This document shows, one piece after another, positions 44,119-54,150 of a stretch of 56,409 nucleotides of DNA; the stretch's first letter is position 1; every line of letters starts with the position of its first letter. The notes beneath the pieces were generated by a model that saw only the letters and a list, made by a program, of their open reading frames with translations, was not told the origin of the DNA and did no database searches. The position numbers and the translations under genes are program-made. Source of the stretch: an uncultured Methylobacter sp. (lineage in GTDB: Bacteria; Pseudomonadota; Gammaproteobacteria; Methylococcales; Methylomonadaceae); assembly GCA_903832775.1 (NCBI GenBank), contig CAILCX010000129.1:1-56409 (forward strand), in the 5' to 3' direction.

Positions 44119-46089
44119 ATGCGTTCCAACGATAAGCCGTTATTATTTTGCACTCTGCTTGCCAGTTTATGGCTTTTTTCAGGCTGTACAAGCAAAGCTG
44201 TCAAAAAAACTGAAGACCAGTCAATGCCTGCGCAGCAAAACGCTGAGCCAAAGCAAGAAACCTTGGTGACACAGCCGTTCGTAAAAAACGAGCAACCGGA
44301 ACATATTGTTGAAGTATACCAGCATCCGCTTACAGTAGAGTCTTTGGGTCTTTCTGAAACGCCACAAACAGAGCATTGCCTTGACAGCATTGAAATGTGC
44401 AAGAGCTATGAACAAAATCAGCAGCGATTACAAGTCGTCGATAGTTTAATCCAGTCTGGCGATGGCACGTCCGCAAAGCAAAATGCCGATGCTATCAATG
44501 CAGCCATGCTTTCTGCTGAGCAACGCGCCCAACTGAGTCTGCTTTATGCGCAGATTCTGCTTAGTTTTGGCGAGGCTGAGCAGACCATTGACAGTCTGGC
44601 ACTCCTGCAACCGCAACAATTTAATACAGAAAACCGGATTAAATATTTTCAGTCACAAGGTTTTGCCTATTCCCTGACAGGAAATTTATTAGCCAGCGCC
44701 AAATCCAGAATTGAGCTGCACTCATTACTACAATTCCCCGATGAACTTGAAAAAAATCAGGCGGCCATTCTTGAAGCATTAAACCTGCTGCCTGATTCCG
44801 CCTTACAAACCAGTTCAACCGGGATTTTAGCCGGCTGGATGACTTTGGCCGGCATTTTAAAGAAAATAAATCAGCCTGATTTTAATAATCAAATTAACCA
44901 TTGGCGTGCAACTTATCCGACACATCCCGCCGACTTGAGTTTTTTAGAGCGCACCCCGGATGCCTCTGGAATTTCACCAATAAAAGCCAAGGCGGTTGCG
45001 CTCTTGTTGCCTGAATCGGGCTCTTTTGCCCAAGCCGGCAAGGCCATACGTGCCGGCTTTCTTGCCGCATCCAATAATGCCGATAACAGAGCCAAACTTA
45101 CTTTTAAGTTTTATGACAGTGAACAGTCAACGCCACAAACTTTATATAATAAAGCTATCGCTGAAGGTGCTCAGTTAATCATTGGCCCGCTGGCGAAAGA
45201 ACAAATTCAGAGTCTGGCCGAGACTGTTACTTTTAACGTTCCTGTGCTGGCGTTAAATCATATTCCCGGCTTGCAAAAAACTCAGCTTTATCAATTTAGC
45301 CTCAGCCCGATTGATGACACGGAACAACTCACACATAAAGCATCGACAGATGGCCATAAAAAAGTATTAATGTTCATGCCTGATAATGCGCCGGGGAAAC
45401 GTATCTCAACTTATTTAACAGAATACTGGCAAAATCAAAGCGGATCGATTCTTGAAACGCAAACCTATAATCCCAAAGAAACTGATTTTTCATTAGCGAT
45501 TCAAAAACTGCTTAATCTGGATGAAAGTGAACAACGCTATCGCAAGATTCAGACACTTTTGCCCGGCGTAAAATACACACCCAGAAGACGGCAGGACATC
45601 GATGCCATTTTCTTGAGTGCCTACAGCGCAGAAGCGCGGTCTATCAATCCTCAGTTACAGTATTATCAGGCTGGCGATCTTCCGGTCTATGCGATGCCTA
45701 ATGTTTACTCGGGACAAGTCAGCACCTTACTTGATGCAGATCTTAATAAAATAACGTTTTGCGATATTCCCTGGTTATTCAATCAGGCCAATCAGGGTGG
45801 TATGGGCATGGATGCGCTTAAAGACACCTGGAAACAGTTTCCCAGTTCTTACTTACGTTTGATTGCTATGGGTATTGATGCTTACAATCTGGCTACGCAA
45901 CTGGATAACCTGGAACTGAGTCCTTATGCCGGTGCGACTGGCATTTTGTCCTTAACGACTGATCAGCGTATCCAGCGCAGACTGACTTGCGCCACCTTCA
46001 AGGGCGGACAACCTGAAGTTGGCGATGAGTACCAGAGAACCGCTCCAACTCTTGGCAAAGCAAACTACCAGAATCATGCTATTTACTGA
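44119..46089 (+). CDS. lpoA: Penicillin-binding protein activator LpoA
   Basis: LpoA (656 residues) is an outer-membrane lipoprotein that reaches through the periplasm to activate PBP1A. The lipobox LFSGC places the lipidated cysteine at residue 23 from the ATG at 44119 (a TTG at 44113 is less likely). The N-terminal half is helical, TPR-like (about 85-250). The C-terminal half (about 290-640) is a periplasmic-binding fold with AVALLLPESGSFAQAGKAIRAGF at its start and VFMPDNAPG-like and IDAIFLSAYSAEAR segments further on. It starts the lpoA-yraN-diaA run and overlaps yraN by 14 bases. Confidence 0.94.
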   Translation: MRSNDKPLLFCTLLASLWLFSGCTSKAVKKTEDQSMPAQQNAEPKQETLVTQPFVKNEQPEHIVEVYQHPLTVESLGLSETPQTEHCLDSIEMCKSYEQNQQRLQVVDSLIQSGDGTSAKQNADAINAAMLSAEQRAQLSLLYAQILLSFGEAEQTIDSLALLQPQQFNTENRIKYFQSQGFAYSLTGNLLASAKSRIELHSLLQFPDELEKNQAAILEALNLLPDSALQTSSTGILAGWMTLAGILKKINQPDFNNQINHWRATYPTHPADLSFLERTPDASGISPIKAKAVALLLPESGSFAQAGKAIRAGFLAASNNADNRAKLTFKFYDSEQSTPQTLYNKAIAEGAQLIIGPLAKEQIQSLAETVTFNVPVLALNHIPGLQKTQLYQFSLSPIDDTEQLTHKASTDGHKKVLMFMPDNAPGKRISTYLTEYWQNQSGSILETQTYNPKETDFSLAIQKLLNLDESEQRYRKIQTLLPGVKYTPRRRQDIDAIFLSAYSAEARSINPQLQYYQAGDLPVYAMPNVYSGQVSTLLDADLNKITFCDIPWLFNQANQGGMGMDALKDTWKQFPSSYLRLIAMGIDAYNLATQLDNLELSPYAGATGILSLTTDQRIQRRLTCATFKGGQPEVGDEYQRTAPTLGKANYQNHAIY

Positions 46090-46441
46090 GCTTAAGGCAA
46101 AAGCGGCGCATTTGATTCGAGGCGAAACAGCTGAGGAACAAGCCCACAATTTTCTGATTAAAAACGGACTGAAACCCGTCTGCCGGAATTTTCGCTGCAA
46201 ACAGGGCGAACTCGATTTGATTATGACCGACCAACAAACCTTGGTGATTATTGAGGTTCGTTTCCGTAAAACCGATAAATACGGCAGCGCCGCTGAAAGT
46301 GTTACCCGAAGCAAGCAAACACGGATTATTGCGGCAACCCATGTTTATCTTTCAGCCCAAAAGATTGATCGTCCTATCCGTTTTGATGTCGTTGCAATGT
46401 CGGGCAATGGCGCCATTGACTGGATAAAAAATGCCTTTTAG
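46076..46441 (+). CDS. yraN: YraN family (UPF0102) endonuclease-like protein
   Basis: A 121-residue protein of the UPF0102 family. GETAEEQAHNFLIKNGLKPVCRNFRCKQGELDLIM is split here as an N-terminal helix followed by the nuclease-like core with the conserved Glu-Leu-Asp (GELDLI) and VIIEVRFRK, a restriction-endonuclease-like pattern (E...D...E-X-K/R). Its biochemical function is not established. The start ATG at 46076 overlaps lpoA by 14 bases; an upstream in-frame start would lie deeper within lpoA. diaA follows 94 bases later. Confidence 0.92.
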   Translation: MLFTELKAKAAHLIRGETAEEQAHNFLIKNGLKPVCRNFRCKQGELDLIMTDQQTLVIIEVRFRKTDKYGSAAESVTRSKQTRIIAATHVYLSAQKIDRPIRFDVVAMSGNGAIDWIKNAF

Positions 46442-46535
46442 TACCTACAGTGTTATCTGTCGCAAGCGGCCACTCGATGGACAGTTTGAAGGTAATTGTC
46501 GCAGGCTGAGCCGTTAGCCTTTATAATTGTTCACC

Positions 46536-47123
46536 ATGAGCTTACAAAACCGCATAATTAATCACTTCGAAAATAGCAGTTTGGTCCAGCAGAATACGCT
46601 GGTCAATCTTGGCGAACTCATAGAATTCGCCTCTCAACGTTTGGTCGCAACGCTGCTTAATGATAAAAAAATTATGACTTGTGGCAATGGGCGTTCAGCG
46701 GCTGTTGCTCAATTACTTTCCTCGGCGATGCTTAATCAACACGAGCGAGACCGTCCTTCCTTGCCCGCAATTGCTTTAACCACTGACACTACCGCGATTA
46801 CAGCCATAGCCAATGACTATCATTTTGACGATGTTTTCGCCAAACAGCTCAGGGCTTTAGGGCAGGGCGGAGATATATTGGTTGCATACACTGACGGTAT
46901 TAATTCAACCAATATCGCCAAAGCCATTGCCACGGCTCATGATAAAGATATTCCAGTTATTGCGCTGACCGGCAATAATGGCGGCATGATTGCACCGTTG
47001 CTTTATGATAATGACATTGAAATTCGCGTTCCATCAAATTCGAGTATTCATATTCAAGAAGTTCACATTATGATTACGAATTGTTTATGTGACTTAATCG
47101 ATCATCAGTTGTTTGGCGGCTAA
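46536..47123 (+). CDS. diaA: SIS-domain protein DiaA (DnaA initiator-associating), GmhA-like
   Basis: A 195-residue sugar-isomerase-fold protein. KKIMTCGNGRSAAVAQLLSSAML is the phospho-sugar loop, and DILVAYTDGINSTNIAKAI and VIALTGNNGG follow. In E. coli the protein in this place is DiaA, which binds DnaA and coordinates replication initiation; GmhA, a heptose isomerase, is a close relative. The gene order lpoA-yraN-diaA favours DiaA. Several residues needed for isomerase activity cannot be judged without an alignment. A TTG at 46527 is in frame but the ATG at 46536 fits the family length. Confidence 0.88.
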   Translation: MSLQNRIINHFENSSLVQQNTLVNLGELIEFASQRLVATLLNDKKIMTCGNGRSAAVAQLLSSAMLNQHERDRPSLPAIALTTDTTAITAIANDYHFDDVFAKQLRALGQGGDILVAYTDGINSTNIAKAIATAHDKDIPVIALTGNNGGMIAPLLYDNDIEIRVPSNSSIHIQEVHIMITNCLCDLIDHQLFGG

Positions 47124-47271
47124 ATAATTCGCTATAAATAAATTGGTTTTAATTGATCAATATTATTTATTTCAAGAGTGACAAGAAAAATCTGCTTAAG
47201 CTATTTTCTATAGGCCACTATGAATATTCTCTGACAGCCTCCAGTTGTTTTAGCGTCATTGCAATAAAAAA

Positions 47272-47280
47272 TGATAGAAT
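47272..47280 (+). promoter_or_regulatory. Candidate extended -10 promoter of the Lon-like protease gene
   Basis: TGATAGAAT contains an extended -10 element (hexamer TAGAAT at 47275-47280) 38 bases before the start codon. No convincing -35 is present, so confidence is low. Confidence 0.35.
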
Positions 47281-47317
47281 CATTCCCTTTTTTGCACTTT
47301 GAGAATGTCTATCATCC

Positions 47318-49708
47318 ATGTCTAATACTTTAAAGCTTCCCCTTGAATCACTGAAACTAAATGTCGATTTGGCTGGCTTTGAGTTCCCAACCGCACCTAA
47401 ATTACCTGAAACTATCCTAGGGCAGTCCCGAGCCCAATCGGCGCTTGAATTTGGCGTTGAGATGCAGATTCCCGGATACAATATTTTTGTGATGGGCGAG
47501 CCGGGATTGGGACGATTATCGATGATTACCCAGCATCTGGATGCTCAGGCAAAAATGTTACCTGCGCCGCCTTCCTACGCTTATGTCGATAATTTTGATA
47601 ATTCCAGAGAACCGGTAGCACTGGAATTGCCTGCCGAGCATGGACAGACACTTGGCAAAGACATTGAAAAACTAATAGACAATTTGCTGGCGACTTTCCC
47701 CGCCGCCTTTGAAAGCCCAAGTTATCAGCAAAAAAAGAGTTCTATCGAACGTCATTACAATCAGCTTTATAACACAGCTATAGACGTGGTTGATAAACAG
47801 GCTCAGTCCTTAAGTATTGCGTTGTTCAGAGATACCGAATCGATTACTTTTGCGCCAATCCGGGACAATAAAGCACTTAATGAAGATCAATTTACCCAAC
47901 TGCCGTTACCGGAACGGGAAGTTTTTCATAAGCACGTTGAGGAGCTGGAAGAATATCTTGGCGAAGTATTGCTGGAAATGCCCCAGTGGCGCCGGGCAAT
48001 GGTTGAAAAGGTCAAACAATTGGATAATGACACCATCAGCCTGGCGATAGAGCCGCTATTTGTCGAATTGAATGACAGTTATCAAAACATTGATGATGTC
48101 ATTACCTTTTTAGCTGAAATACAAAAAAGCTTGACCAACACCGTCACCGATTTTCTCATGCCGAGTCGGACTCCCGAGCCCCAGGACAACACCACAAAAC
48201 GCTTGTTGCTGACAGAGCTTTATACCCCCAATATTTTGGTTGATAACAAACTTGAAAACGGCGCGCCGGTTATTTACGAACCGCACCCGATTTATCAAAA
48301 CCTGTTTGGACGGATTGAATATGTTAGCGATCAGGGCGCGTTGGTCACCAATTATCGTCGAATTTGTGCCGGTTCTTTGCACAAAGCCAACGGCGGTTAT
48401 TTGATTATTGACGCGGAAAAACTGCTGAATTGCCCGTTCGTCTGGGAAGGACTGAAGCGGGCTTTACAATCCGGTTGCATTGAAATCGAATCGCCCTATT
48501 CCGACCTGGGCATTAACACGGCCACGCTTAAGCCGGAAGTCATTCCGTTAAACGTAAAAGTGATACTGGTCGGTTCCAGAGATATTTATTATTTGCTGGA
48601 AGAAATGGATGACGAGTTTAACGAGATGTTCAAAATTCTTGCCGATTTTGATAATTACATTCCACGTAACAATGAGTCTACACAGTGCTTTATCCTATTG
48701 ATGATTAAACAGGCCGTCGATTCTGGTGGTAAACCTTTGACCCAGACTGCCATTGAATGTCTGATTGAACATAGTTGTCGTTTGTCTGAAAATCAGCATC
48801 ATTTTTCTGCACGCATCAAGGATTCACTTGAAATTATCGCTGAAGCCAACCTGTTTTGTAAGCGTGATAATCAGCCGGTTTGTGACCGGGCTCATATTGA
48901 AAAGGCGTTGGCGGCAAGAGAGCACCGTAATGGCAGAATGCCGGAAAATATTCTTGAAGAAATGCTGGTCGGCACTATTTTGATTGACACTGAAGGCGAA
49001 GCCGTAGGAAAAGTTAATGGATTAACGGTGTTGGAGGTGGGTGGTAGCAGCTTTGGTGCGCCGGTACGGATTACCACCAGTGTTTATCCTGGCTCACGAG
49101 GTATCGTCGATGTAGAGAGGGAAGTTGAACTCGGGCAGGCCATTCATTCCAAGGGCGTCATGATTTTAACCGGTTATCTGGGGCACACTTATGCCCAGGA
49201 ATTTCCTCTGGCCATTTCGGGCAGTATCGCCATTGAACAATCGTATGGCTATATCGACGGCGATAGCGCTTCATTGGCCGAACTTTGCTGTCTGATTTCT
49301 GCTTTGACCCGAACACCAATTAAGCAATCGTTTGCTGTTACCGGTTCTATTAATCAGTACGGTGAAGTGCAGGCGGTAGGCGGTGTTAACGAAAAAATAG
49401 AAGGTTTCTTCCGGCTTTGTAAGGCGCGAGGTCTTGACGGGCAACATGCCGCTATTATTCCGGCCGCCAACAAGCGCAATTTGATGCTCAAACAGGAAGT
49501 AATTGATGCCGTGGCCGCTGGGTTATTTGCCGTTTACGCAGTTTCAAGCGTTGATGAAACCTTGGAGTTACTCACAGGACAACCTGCAGGCGCAGTCGAT
49601 AGTGACGGATTTTATCCTGAAAACAGTATTAATTTTAAAGCCATTTCCCGGTTAAAAGAGATTTCGGATATGGCTACGGATGAGGATGGAAAAGAGGAAG
49701 AAGGTTAA
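47318..49708 (+). CDS. Lon-like ATP-dependent protease (LonB/YcbZ type)
   Basis: A 796-residue protein of the AAA-plus-Lon family related to E. coli YcbZ. The N-terminal region has a P-loop-like GEPGLGRLS (60-68) in which the usual Walker lysine is arginine. A helical insertion with coiled-coil character follows (about 110-290), then the AAA core (AGSLHKANGGYLIIDAEKLL, DDEFNEMFKILADFD). The C-terminal Lon protease domain (about 545-775) has the catalytic dyad Ser650 in DGDSAS and Lys693 in VGGVNEKIEG. No N-terminal Lon substrate domain and no membrane segment are present, so it is neither LonA nor archaeal LonB. It is a single gene between diaA and the SPOR gene. Confidence 0.9.
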   Translation: MSNTLKLPLESLKLNVDLAGFEFPTAPKLPETILGQSRAQSALEFGVEMQIPGYNIFVMGEPGLGRLSMITQHLDAQAKMLPAPPSYAYVDNFDNSREPVALELPAEHGQTLGKDIEKLIDNLLATFPAAFESPSYQQKKSSIERHYNQLYNTAIDVVDKQAQSLSIALFRDTESITFAPIRDNKALNEDQFTQLPLPEREVFHKHVEELEEYLGEVLLEMPQWRRAMVEKVKQLDNDTISLAIEPLFVELNDSYQNIDDVITFLAEIQKSLTNTVTDFLMPSRTPEPQDNTTKRLLLTELYTPNILVDNKLENGAPVIYEPHPIYQNLFGRIEYVSDQGALVTNYRRICAGSLHKANGGYLIIDAEKLLNCPFVWEGLKRALQSGCIEIESPYSDLGINTATLKPEVIPLNVKVILVGSRDIYYLLEEMDDEFNEMFKILADFDNYIPRNNESTQCFILLMIKQAVDSGGKPLTQTAIECLIEHSCRLSENQHHFSARIKDSLEIIAEANLFCKRDNQPVCDRAHIEKALAAREHRNGRMPENILEEMLVGTILIDTEGEAVGKVNGLTVLEVGGSSFGAPVRITTSVYPGSRGIVDVEREVELGQAIHSKGVMILTGYLGHTYAQEFPLAISGSIAIEQSYGYIDGDSASLAELCCLISALTRTPIKQSFAVTGSINQYGEVQAVGGVNEKIEGFFRLCKARGLDGQHAAIIPAANKRNLMLKQEVIDAVAAGLFAVYAVSSVDETLELLTGQPAGAVDSDGFYPENSINFKAISRLKEISDMATDEDGKEEEG

Positions 49709-49742
49709 ATAGAGTCATGCAAAATAAGCGGCGCAATTAATT

Positions 49743-50372
49743 TTATTGGCCGCCGCCAATCTCTATAACCAACACATCAATACCATTTTCTTTCAAACGG
49801 TTTTTGATGGTGCTAACGCTGGTCATTTGGGCATAAGGACCCATTTTTACCCGGTTCCAGACTACGGCGCCCACTTTAGCTTTTTCAACTTTGGAGTCAA
49901 TTCCCATTAAAGCCAGCTTGGCTCTCAACAGGTCGGCGTCCTTAAAGTCTCGGAAGGAACCGGCCTGCAAAATATAACTGGCTGTTTTGGCTTGTCCTAC
50001 ACGCTCTTCTCTGGCACGGGTGTTGATTTCATAATCCGGTACAATCACTTCTTTTTCCGGCAAAATGGTATAAAAATCAAATTGCGGTAAGACCGGAGCC
50101 GGTTCAGGTTTTTTCTCTGGTTTGGGCGCTTCCGCTACAGCCGTGTTTGAGGCCTCAGGTTTTACAATCTCAGCCTTGTTTGGTGGCTCTGCTTGAGGAT
50201 TTACGGCAGGTTGATTCGAGCCAATATTACTCAAATAAACCAGAAACACTACGAACGAAATAATCAATGCCGTAATCAGCATCCAGCGCCAGACACCCAT
50301 GCCTTTGGGTGCTTGTCGGTACGATGAAACGGAGTTCTTATTCTGCGTCCGGTGTTTGTAGTCTTTAGCCAT
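49743..50372 (-). CDS. SPOR-domain cell division protein, FtsN-like
   Basis: A 209-residue bitopic membrane protein. A basic cytoplasmic N-terminus (KDYKHRTQNKN) leads to one membrane helix (about 28-48), a Pro/Ala/Lys/Glu-rich periplasmic linker (about 50-100), and a SPOR domain at the C-terminus (about 125-205, SYILQAGSFRDFKDADLLRAKLA then VKMGPYAQ) that binds denuded septal peptidoglycan. This layout is that of FtsN, which triggers septal synthesis. It overlaps the argS stop as TAATG; argS-FtsN adjacency is known from Pseudomonas, which supports the call. The FtsN name is inferred, not proven. Confidence 0.85.
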   Translation of the reverse strand: MAKDYKHRTQNKNSVSSYRQAPKGMGVWRWMLITALIISFVVFLVYLSNIGSNQPAVNPQAEPPNKAEIVKPEASNTAVAEAPKPEKKPEPAPVLPQFDFYTILPEKEVIVPDYEINTRAREERVGQAKTASYILQAGSFRDFKDADLLRAKLALMGIDSKVEKAKVGAVVWNRVKMGPYAQMTSVSTIKNRLKENGIDVLVIEIGGGQ

Positions 50373-52132
50373 TACATTGCTTCAGGTGTGTTGATATTCA
50401 GCAAGTCCAATCCGTTTGCCAATACCTGTTTCACAGCGCAAATTAGATTAAGTCTTGCGTTACGAATCCTGGCATCATCAACCAGAAATTGGTGCGCATT
50501 GTAGTAAGTATGGAACTCGTTTGCCAACTCGCGCAGATATTGAATGAGTTGATGCGGTTCATACTGCAGGGCGGCACGTTCCAGCATTTCCGGATAACGC
50601 ATCAAAGTGCCGAGCAGATTAGTCTCGTGTTCTTCAGTTAACAGCGTCAGGTTTTCCATCCCAAGATGTAAATCGCGCTTCAGGCTTTTTTCATCCAATT
50701 GGCGGAGTACACTGCAAACACGGGCGTAGGCATATTGCACATAAAACACCGGATTCTCGTTGGATTTTGAAGTGGCCAGTTTCAGGTCAAAATCCATGTG
50801 TTGTTCTGATCGGCGCATAACATAAAAAAAACGCGCCGCGTCTTTGCCGACTTCATTGCGCAATTGCCTTAGAGTAACAAACTCGCCGGAACGGGTCGAC
50901 ATTTGCACTTTTTCTTCACCCCGAAACAGCGACGCAAATTGTACCAGCAGCACTTTTAACTTGGATTCATCAGCGCCCAACGCAGTCATGGCCGCTCTGA
51001 CTCTGGGAATATAACCGTGGTGATCAGCGCCCCAAATGTCTATAATCTGGTCAAAACCGCGATCCAGTTTATTCATGTGATAGGCAATATCCGACGCAAA
51101 ATAGGTCGATTGGCCGTTCTCACGCACCACAACCCGATCTTTTTCGTCGCCCAATTTGGCGCAGGCAAACCAGGTTGCTCCATCTTGCTCATAAAGATGA
51201 CCGGCTTCGCGTAAGCGGTTCAGGGCTTTTTCTACTGAACCGTCGTCCATTAACTGACGCTCTGAAAACCATTCCTGATAGTTAACGCCAAATTCGCCTA
51301 AATCGATTTTGATATCTTCCAGAATGGTGTTTAAACCCATTTGAAAAAAATCCGAATATAACGAAGCGCCCAGTAAAGTTTTGGCGCGGGCTATCAAAGC
51401 ATCGATATGCGTTTCTTTGTCGCCGCCTTCAGTTTCGTCGGGCGGAATGTCTTCTAACACCAGTTCTACAGGTCGGCGATATTCATTATTCGCGTTTTTA
51501 TGTATATCTGAGGCAATTTCGCGGACATAATCGCCTTTATAGCCATTGCAGGGAAAAGTCAGAACTTCACCGCAATCTTCAAGGTATCTCAGCCAGATAC
51601 TGGTAGCGAGGATATCCATCTGCCGCCCGGCATCATTGACATAATATTCCCTATGCACCTCAAAGCCAACCGCTTGCAACAAATCGGCAACCGCAGAACC
51701 ATAGGCGGCCCCACGACCATGGCCGACATGCAACGGACCGGTCGGATTAGCAGAAACAAATTCGACTTGTACTTTTTTACCTGCGCCGACCTTGCTTAAG
51801 CCAAAGTCTCGACCCTGGTCGTGAATCTGATTAATGATTTTGAATTGTGCAGTAGGATCAATAAAGAAATTGATAAAACCGGGACCGGCAAGCTCAACTT
51901 TAATAATTGCAGGATCTTGAGGCAGCGCGGCAATCAGTTTCTCGGCCAATTGGCGTGGGTTTGACTTTGCCGGTTTGGCCAGCATCAACGCCAGATTTGA
52001 GGCAAAATCACCATGTTGTGCATCGCGGGTACGGTCAATTGTAATGTTCGGGGTAATTTCCTGGGCAAGAATGCCGTCTGTCTTAAGCGTTTCGACGGCT
52101 TGCAGGATAAGTTCCTCTATTTTCTTTTTCAT
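50372..52132 (-). CDS. argS: Arginyl-tRNA synthetase
   Basis: ArgRS (586 residues) is a class I synthetase that charges tRNA-Arg. The N-terminal domain covers about 1-115, the ATP motif HIGH reads HVGH in [13 protein letters not shown], and the KMSKS motif is replaced by a QMSTRSGEF variant typical of this enzyme. The C-terminal anticodon-binding domain ends in INTPEAM. The ATG at 52132 starts the usual MKKKIEELI. It is followed, with a one-base overlap, by the SPOR gene. Upstream, a direct repeat of ATGGATAAT lies in the likely promoter. Confidence 0.97.
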   Translation of the reverse strand: MKKKIEELILQAVETLKTDGILAQEITPNITIDRTRDAQHGDFASNLALMLAKPAKSNPRQLAEKLIAALPQDPAIIKVELAGPGFINFFIDPTAQFKIINQIHDQGRDFGLSKVGAGKKVQVEFVSANPTGPLHVGHGRGAAYGSAVADLLQAVGFEVHREYYVNDAGRQMDILATSIWLRYLEDCGEVLTFPCNGYKGDYVREIASDIHKNANNEYRRPVELVLEDIPPDETEGGDKETHIDALIARAKTLLGASLYSDFFQMGLNTILEDIKIDLGEFGVNYQEWFSERQLMDDGSVEKALNRLREAGHLYEQDGATWFACAKLGDEKDRVVVRENGQSTYFASDIAYHMNKLDRGFDQIIDIWGADHHGYIPRVRAAMTALGADESKLKVLLVQFASLFRGEEKVQMSTRSGEFVTLRQLRNEVGKDAARFFYVMRRSEQHMDFDLKLATSKSNENPVFYVQYAYARVCSVLRQLDEKSLKRDLHLGMENLTLLTEEHETNLLGTLMRYPEMLERAALQYEPHQLIQYLRELANEFHTYYNAHQFLVDDARIRNARLNLICAVKQVLANGLDLLNINTPEAM

Positions 52133-52172
52133 TGCTTCAATGCGTTAGGTGGGATCAACTAAATAGGCGTGC

Positions 52173-52203
52173 ATTATCCATTAAAATCATTCGATTATCC
52201 ATT
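52173..52203 (-). promoter_or_regulatory. Direct repeat and candidate promoter upstream of argS
   Basis: AATGGATAAT occurs twice on the minus strand (52203-52194 and 52182-52173), 21 bases apart, which is two helical turns. The gene-proximal copy supplies GATAAT as a -10 element, and the other supplies TGGATA at a 17-base spacing as a weak -35. It lies about 40 bases before argS. The repeat may also be an operator. Confidence 0.4.
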
Positions 52204-52365
52204 CAAACAATATCAATGCGGTGTGTCAGCTAAAATCTGTAGCTTTACAAAAAGACATAAACTCCCTGCAAGGGAAGTCATGTCTGACGATCATAATTAA
52301 TGAAAATAGGAATGGAAAACGGTAATCTTTTTGATCGCCTATTCCAGGCCAAAAATCAGTACACT

Positions 52366-53460
52366 TTACGAATCATCAACTTCATCGGCAAGCGCAGATA
52401 ATTGTTTGATCAGTTCTGCCAGCTGCTCTGTGCTTTCTGCCCGAACCGTAGCATGTGCCACTTTACGGCCTGTGCGCGGTGCTTTATCGTAAAGATGCAA
52501 ATGCGCATTGGGGATATTCAACAGTTCTTCGGTCACTGGCAATCCGCCGATAAAATTAACCATTGCCGCTTTACCGACCGGCGTTGTTGCGCCCAAAGGC
52601 AAGTCCAGAATCGCCCGCAAATGGTTTTCAAACTGACTGGTTTCAGCGCCTTCAATCGTCCAGTGTCCGGAGTTATGTACCCGTGGCGCAAACTCGTTAG
52701 CTAACAACTGCCCGTCTACTTCAAATAATTCCAGGGCCAAAACGCCGACATAATTTAGTTTTTCAAGCAAGCGGGACACATAGCTTTCAGCCTGTTTTTG
52801 CATCGGGTCATTGGCGCTGCATTCGGAAACTCTTAATATGCCGCCACGATGAAGATTTTCTGATAACGGGTAAAAAACAATCTCGCCGGAAACGTTGCGG
52901 ACGGCAATGATAGAGACTTCCCGCTTAAAGGATACGAAAGCTTCAACAACAGCAGGCACGCCTTGCAACAATTCCCAAGCGTGATTTAAATCCTCTTTTG
53001 ATTTAAGCAGCGATTGGCCTTTGCCGTCGTAGCCCTGGGTGCGGCTTTTTAAAATAGCCGGATAACCAATGGTGGTCATGGCCAGTTCCAGGCTGTTAAG
53101 GCTATCGACCGCAGCATAAGGCGGGGTGGGGATATCGAGGTCGTGAAAAAAACTTTTTTCGATCAACCGATCCTGAGCTACGCCCAAAGCTTCAGCCGAT
53201 GGATGTACTTGGGTGTGAGACGCGAGAAACTCAGCAACTTCAGCCGGAACATTTTCAAACTCATAGGTGACAACATCAGCACGTTCCGCCAATTGAGCCA
53301 ACAATTCAGGATCACTGTAATCGCCATGTAAATGTTCGCCAAGACGGTTGGCGCAAGCATCAATGGAAGGATCAAGAAAAATAAATTCCAACCCTAAAGG
53401 AATACCTGCCAGCGCAATCATTCTGGCCAGTTGGCCAGCGCCTAATACACCTACAATCAT
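52366..53460 (-). CDS. purK: N5-carboxyaminoimidazole ribonucleotide synthase PurK
   Basis: PurK (364 residues) converts AIR, ATP and bicarbonate to N5-CAIR in purine synthesis. It has the ATP-grasp fold: [20 protein letters not shown] at the N-terminus, [27 protein letters not shown] for ATP, and [31 protein letters not shown]-type sequence with the metal-binding [12 protein letters not shown]. The ATG at 53460 overlaps the purE stop as ATGA, so the two are translated together, and the products act in sequence. Confidence 0.97.
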   Translation of the reverse strand: MIVGVLGAGQLARMIALAGIPLGLEFIFLDPSIDACANRLGEHLHGDYSDPELLAQLAERADVVTYEFENVPAEVAEFLASHTQVHPSAEALGVAQDRLIEKSFFHDLDIPTPPYAAVDSLNSLELAMTTIGYPAILKSRTQGYDGKGQSLLKSKEDLNHAWELLQGVPAVVEAFVSFKREVSIIAVRNVSGEIVFYPLSENLHRGGILRVSECSANDPMQKQAESYVSRLLEKLNYVGVLALELFEVDGQLLANEFAPRVHNSGHWTIEGAETSQFENHLRAILDLPLGATTPVGKAAMVNFIGGLPVTEELLNIPNAHLHLYDKAPRTGRKVAHATVRAESTEQLAELIKQLSALADEVDDS

Positions 53461-53957
53461 GAAGCGCTCCCAATGCGTGGATCGGAGTGAGCCAGTACCG
53501 TTTCGGTTTGCTCGCGTCTGAAAGTGTTTAAAGCGTCTTTATACTGGGTGTGTTTATTGCTGATGATGGCGGCCGCCAGTAAAGCAGCGTTAATCGCGCC
53601 GGCTTTACCAATCGCAAGGGTTCCAACCGGAATACCTGCAGGCATTTGCACGATGGATAGCAATGAATCCATGCCGTTAAGCGCTTTGGATTGAACCGGC
53701 ACGCCCAGCACAGGCAAGGCTGTTTTAGCCGCTGCCATGCCAGGCAAATGCGCAGCGCCACCGGCACCGGCGATAATGACTTCCAAGCCTTTGCCTTCGG
53801 CAGTTTCGGCATAACTAAACAGTTTATCCGGCGTACGATGTGCCGAAACGACTTCAACGTCGTGTGGAATTCCAAGTCGCTCCAGCGTTTCCGCTGCAAA
53901 GCACATGGTTTCCCAGTCAGAAGTCGAGCCCATGATAATGCCAACCAGTGCGGTCAT
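53457..53957 (-). CDS. purE: N5-CAIR mutase PurE (class I)
   Basis: PurE (166 residues) moves the carboxyl group of N5-CAIR to make CAIR, directly after PurK. Class I motifs are [24 protein letters not shown] with the catalytic His, and [14 protein letters not shown] followed by [11 protein letters not shown]. The ATG at 53957 has a strong AAGGAG ribosome site. It is the first gene of purE-purK. A GTTGGGTTA-type repeat lies 45 to 145 bases upstream. Confidence 0.98.
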   Translation of the reverse strand: MTALVGIIMGSTSDWETMCFAAETLERLGIPHDVEVVSAHRTPDKLFSYAETAEGKGLEVIIAGAGGAAHLPGMAAAKTALPVLGVPVQSKALNGMDSLLSIVQMPAGIPVGTLAIGKAGAINAALLAAAIISNKHTQYKDALNTFRREQTETVLAHSDPRIGSAS

Positions 53958-54002
53958 GTGTTGCTCCTTATCAAGCAGGTAATTAATAATAGAAGTATGT
54001 AG

Positions 54003-54103
54003 GTTGGGTTACGACTGCATGGATGCAGAAGGTAGAGCAATGCAGGAGCAATTGCCGAGCGACAGCGTAACCCAATATTTGCGGTGTTAATATCGATAAC
54101 CCA
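54003..54103. repeat. GTTGGGTTACG ... CGTAACCCAA dispersed repeat upstream of purE
   Basis: TTGGGTTACG (54004-54013) is matched by its inverse CGTAACCCAA (54066-54075) across about 52 bases that carry CATGGATGCAG and GAGCAATGCAGGAGCAATTGC segments. A further TAACCCAAC arm follows near 54097-54105. The core is the same as in the pair between hoxY and hoxH. It looks like a longer member of one dispersed family. Confidence 0.7.
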
Positions 54104-54150
54104 ACGTGTTGTTTTTCACATAGTATCGCATAAATGAAGGCCAAATGTTT

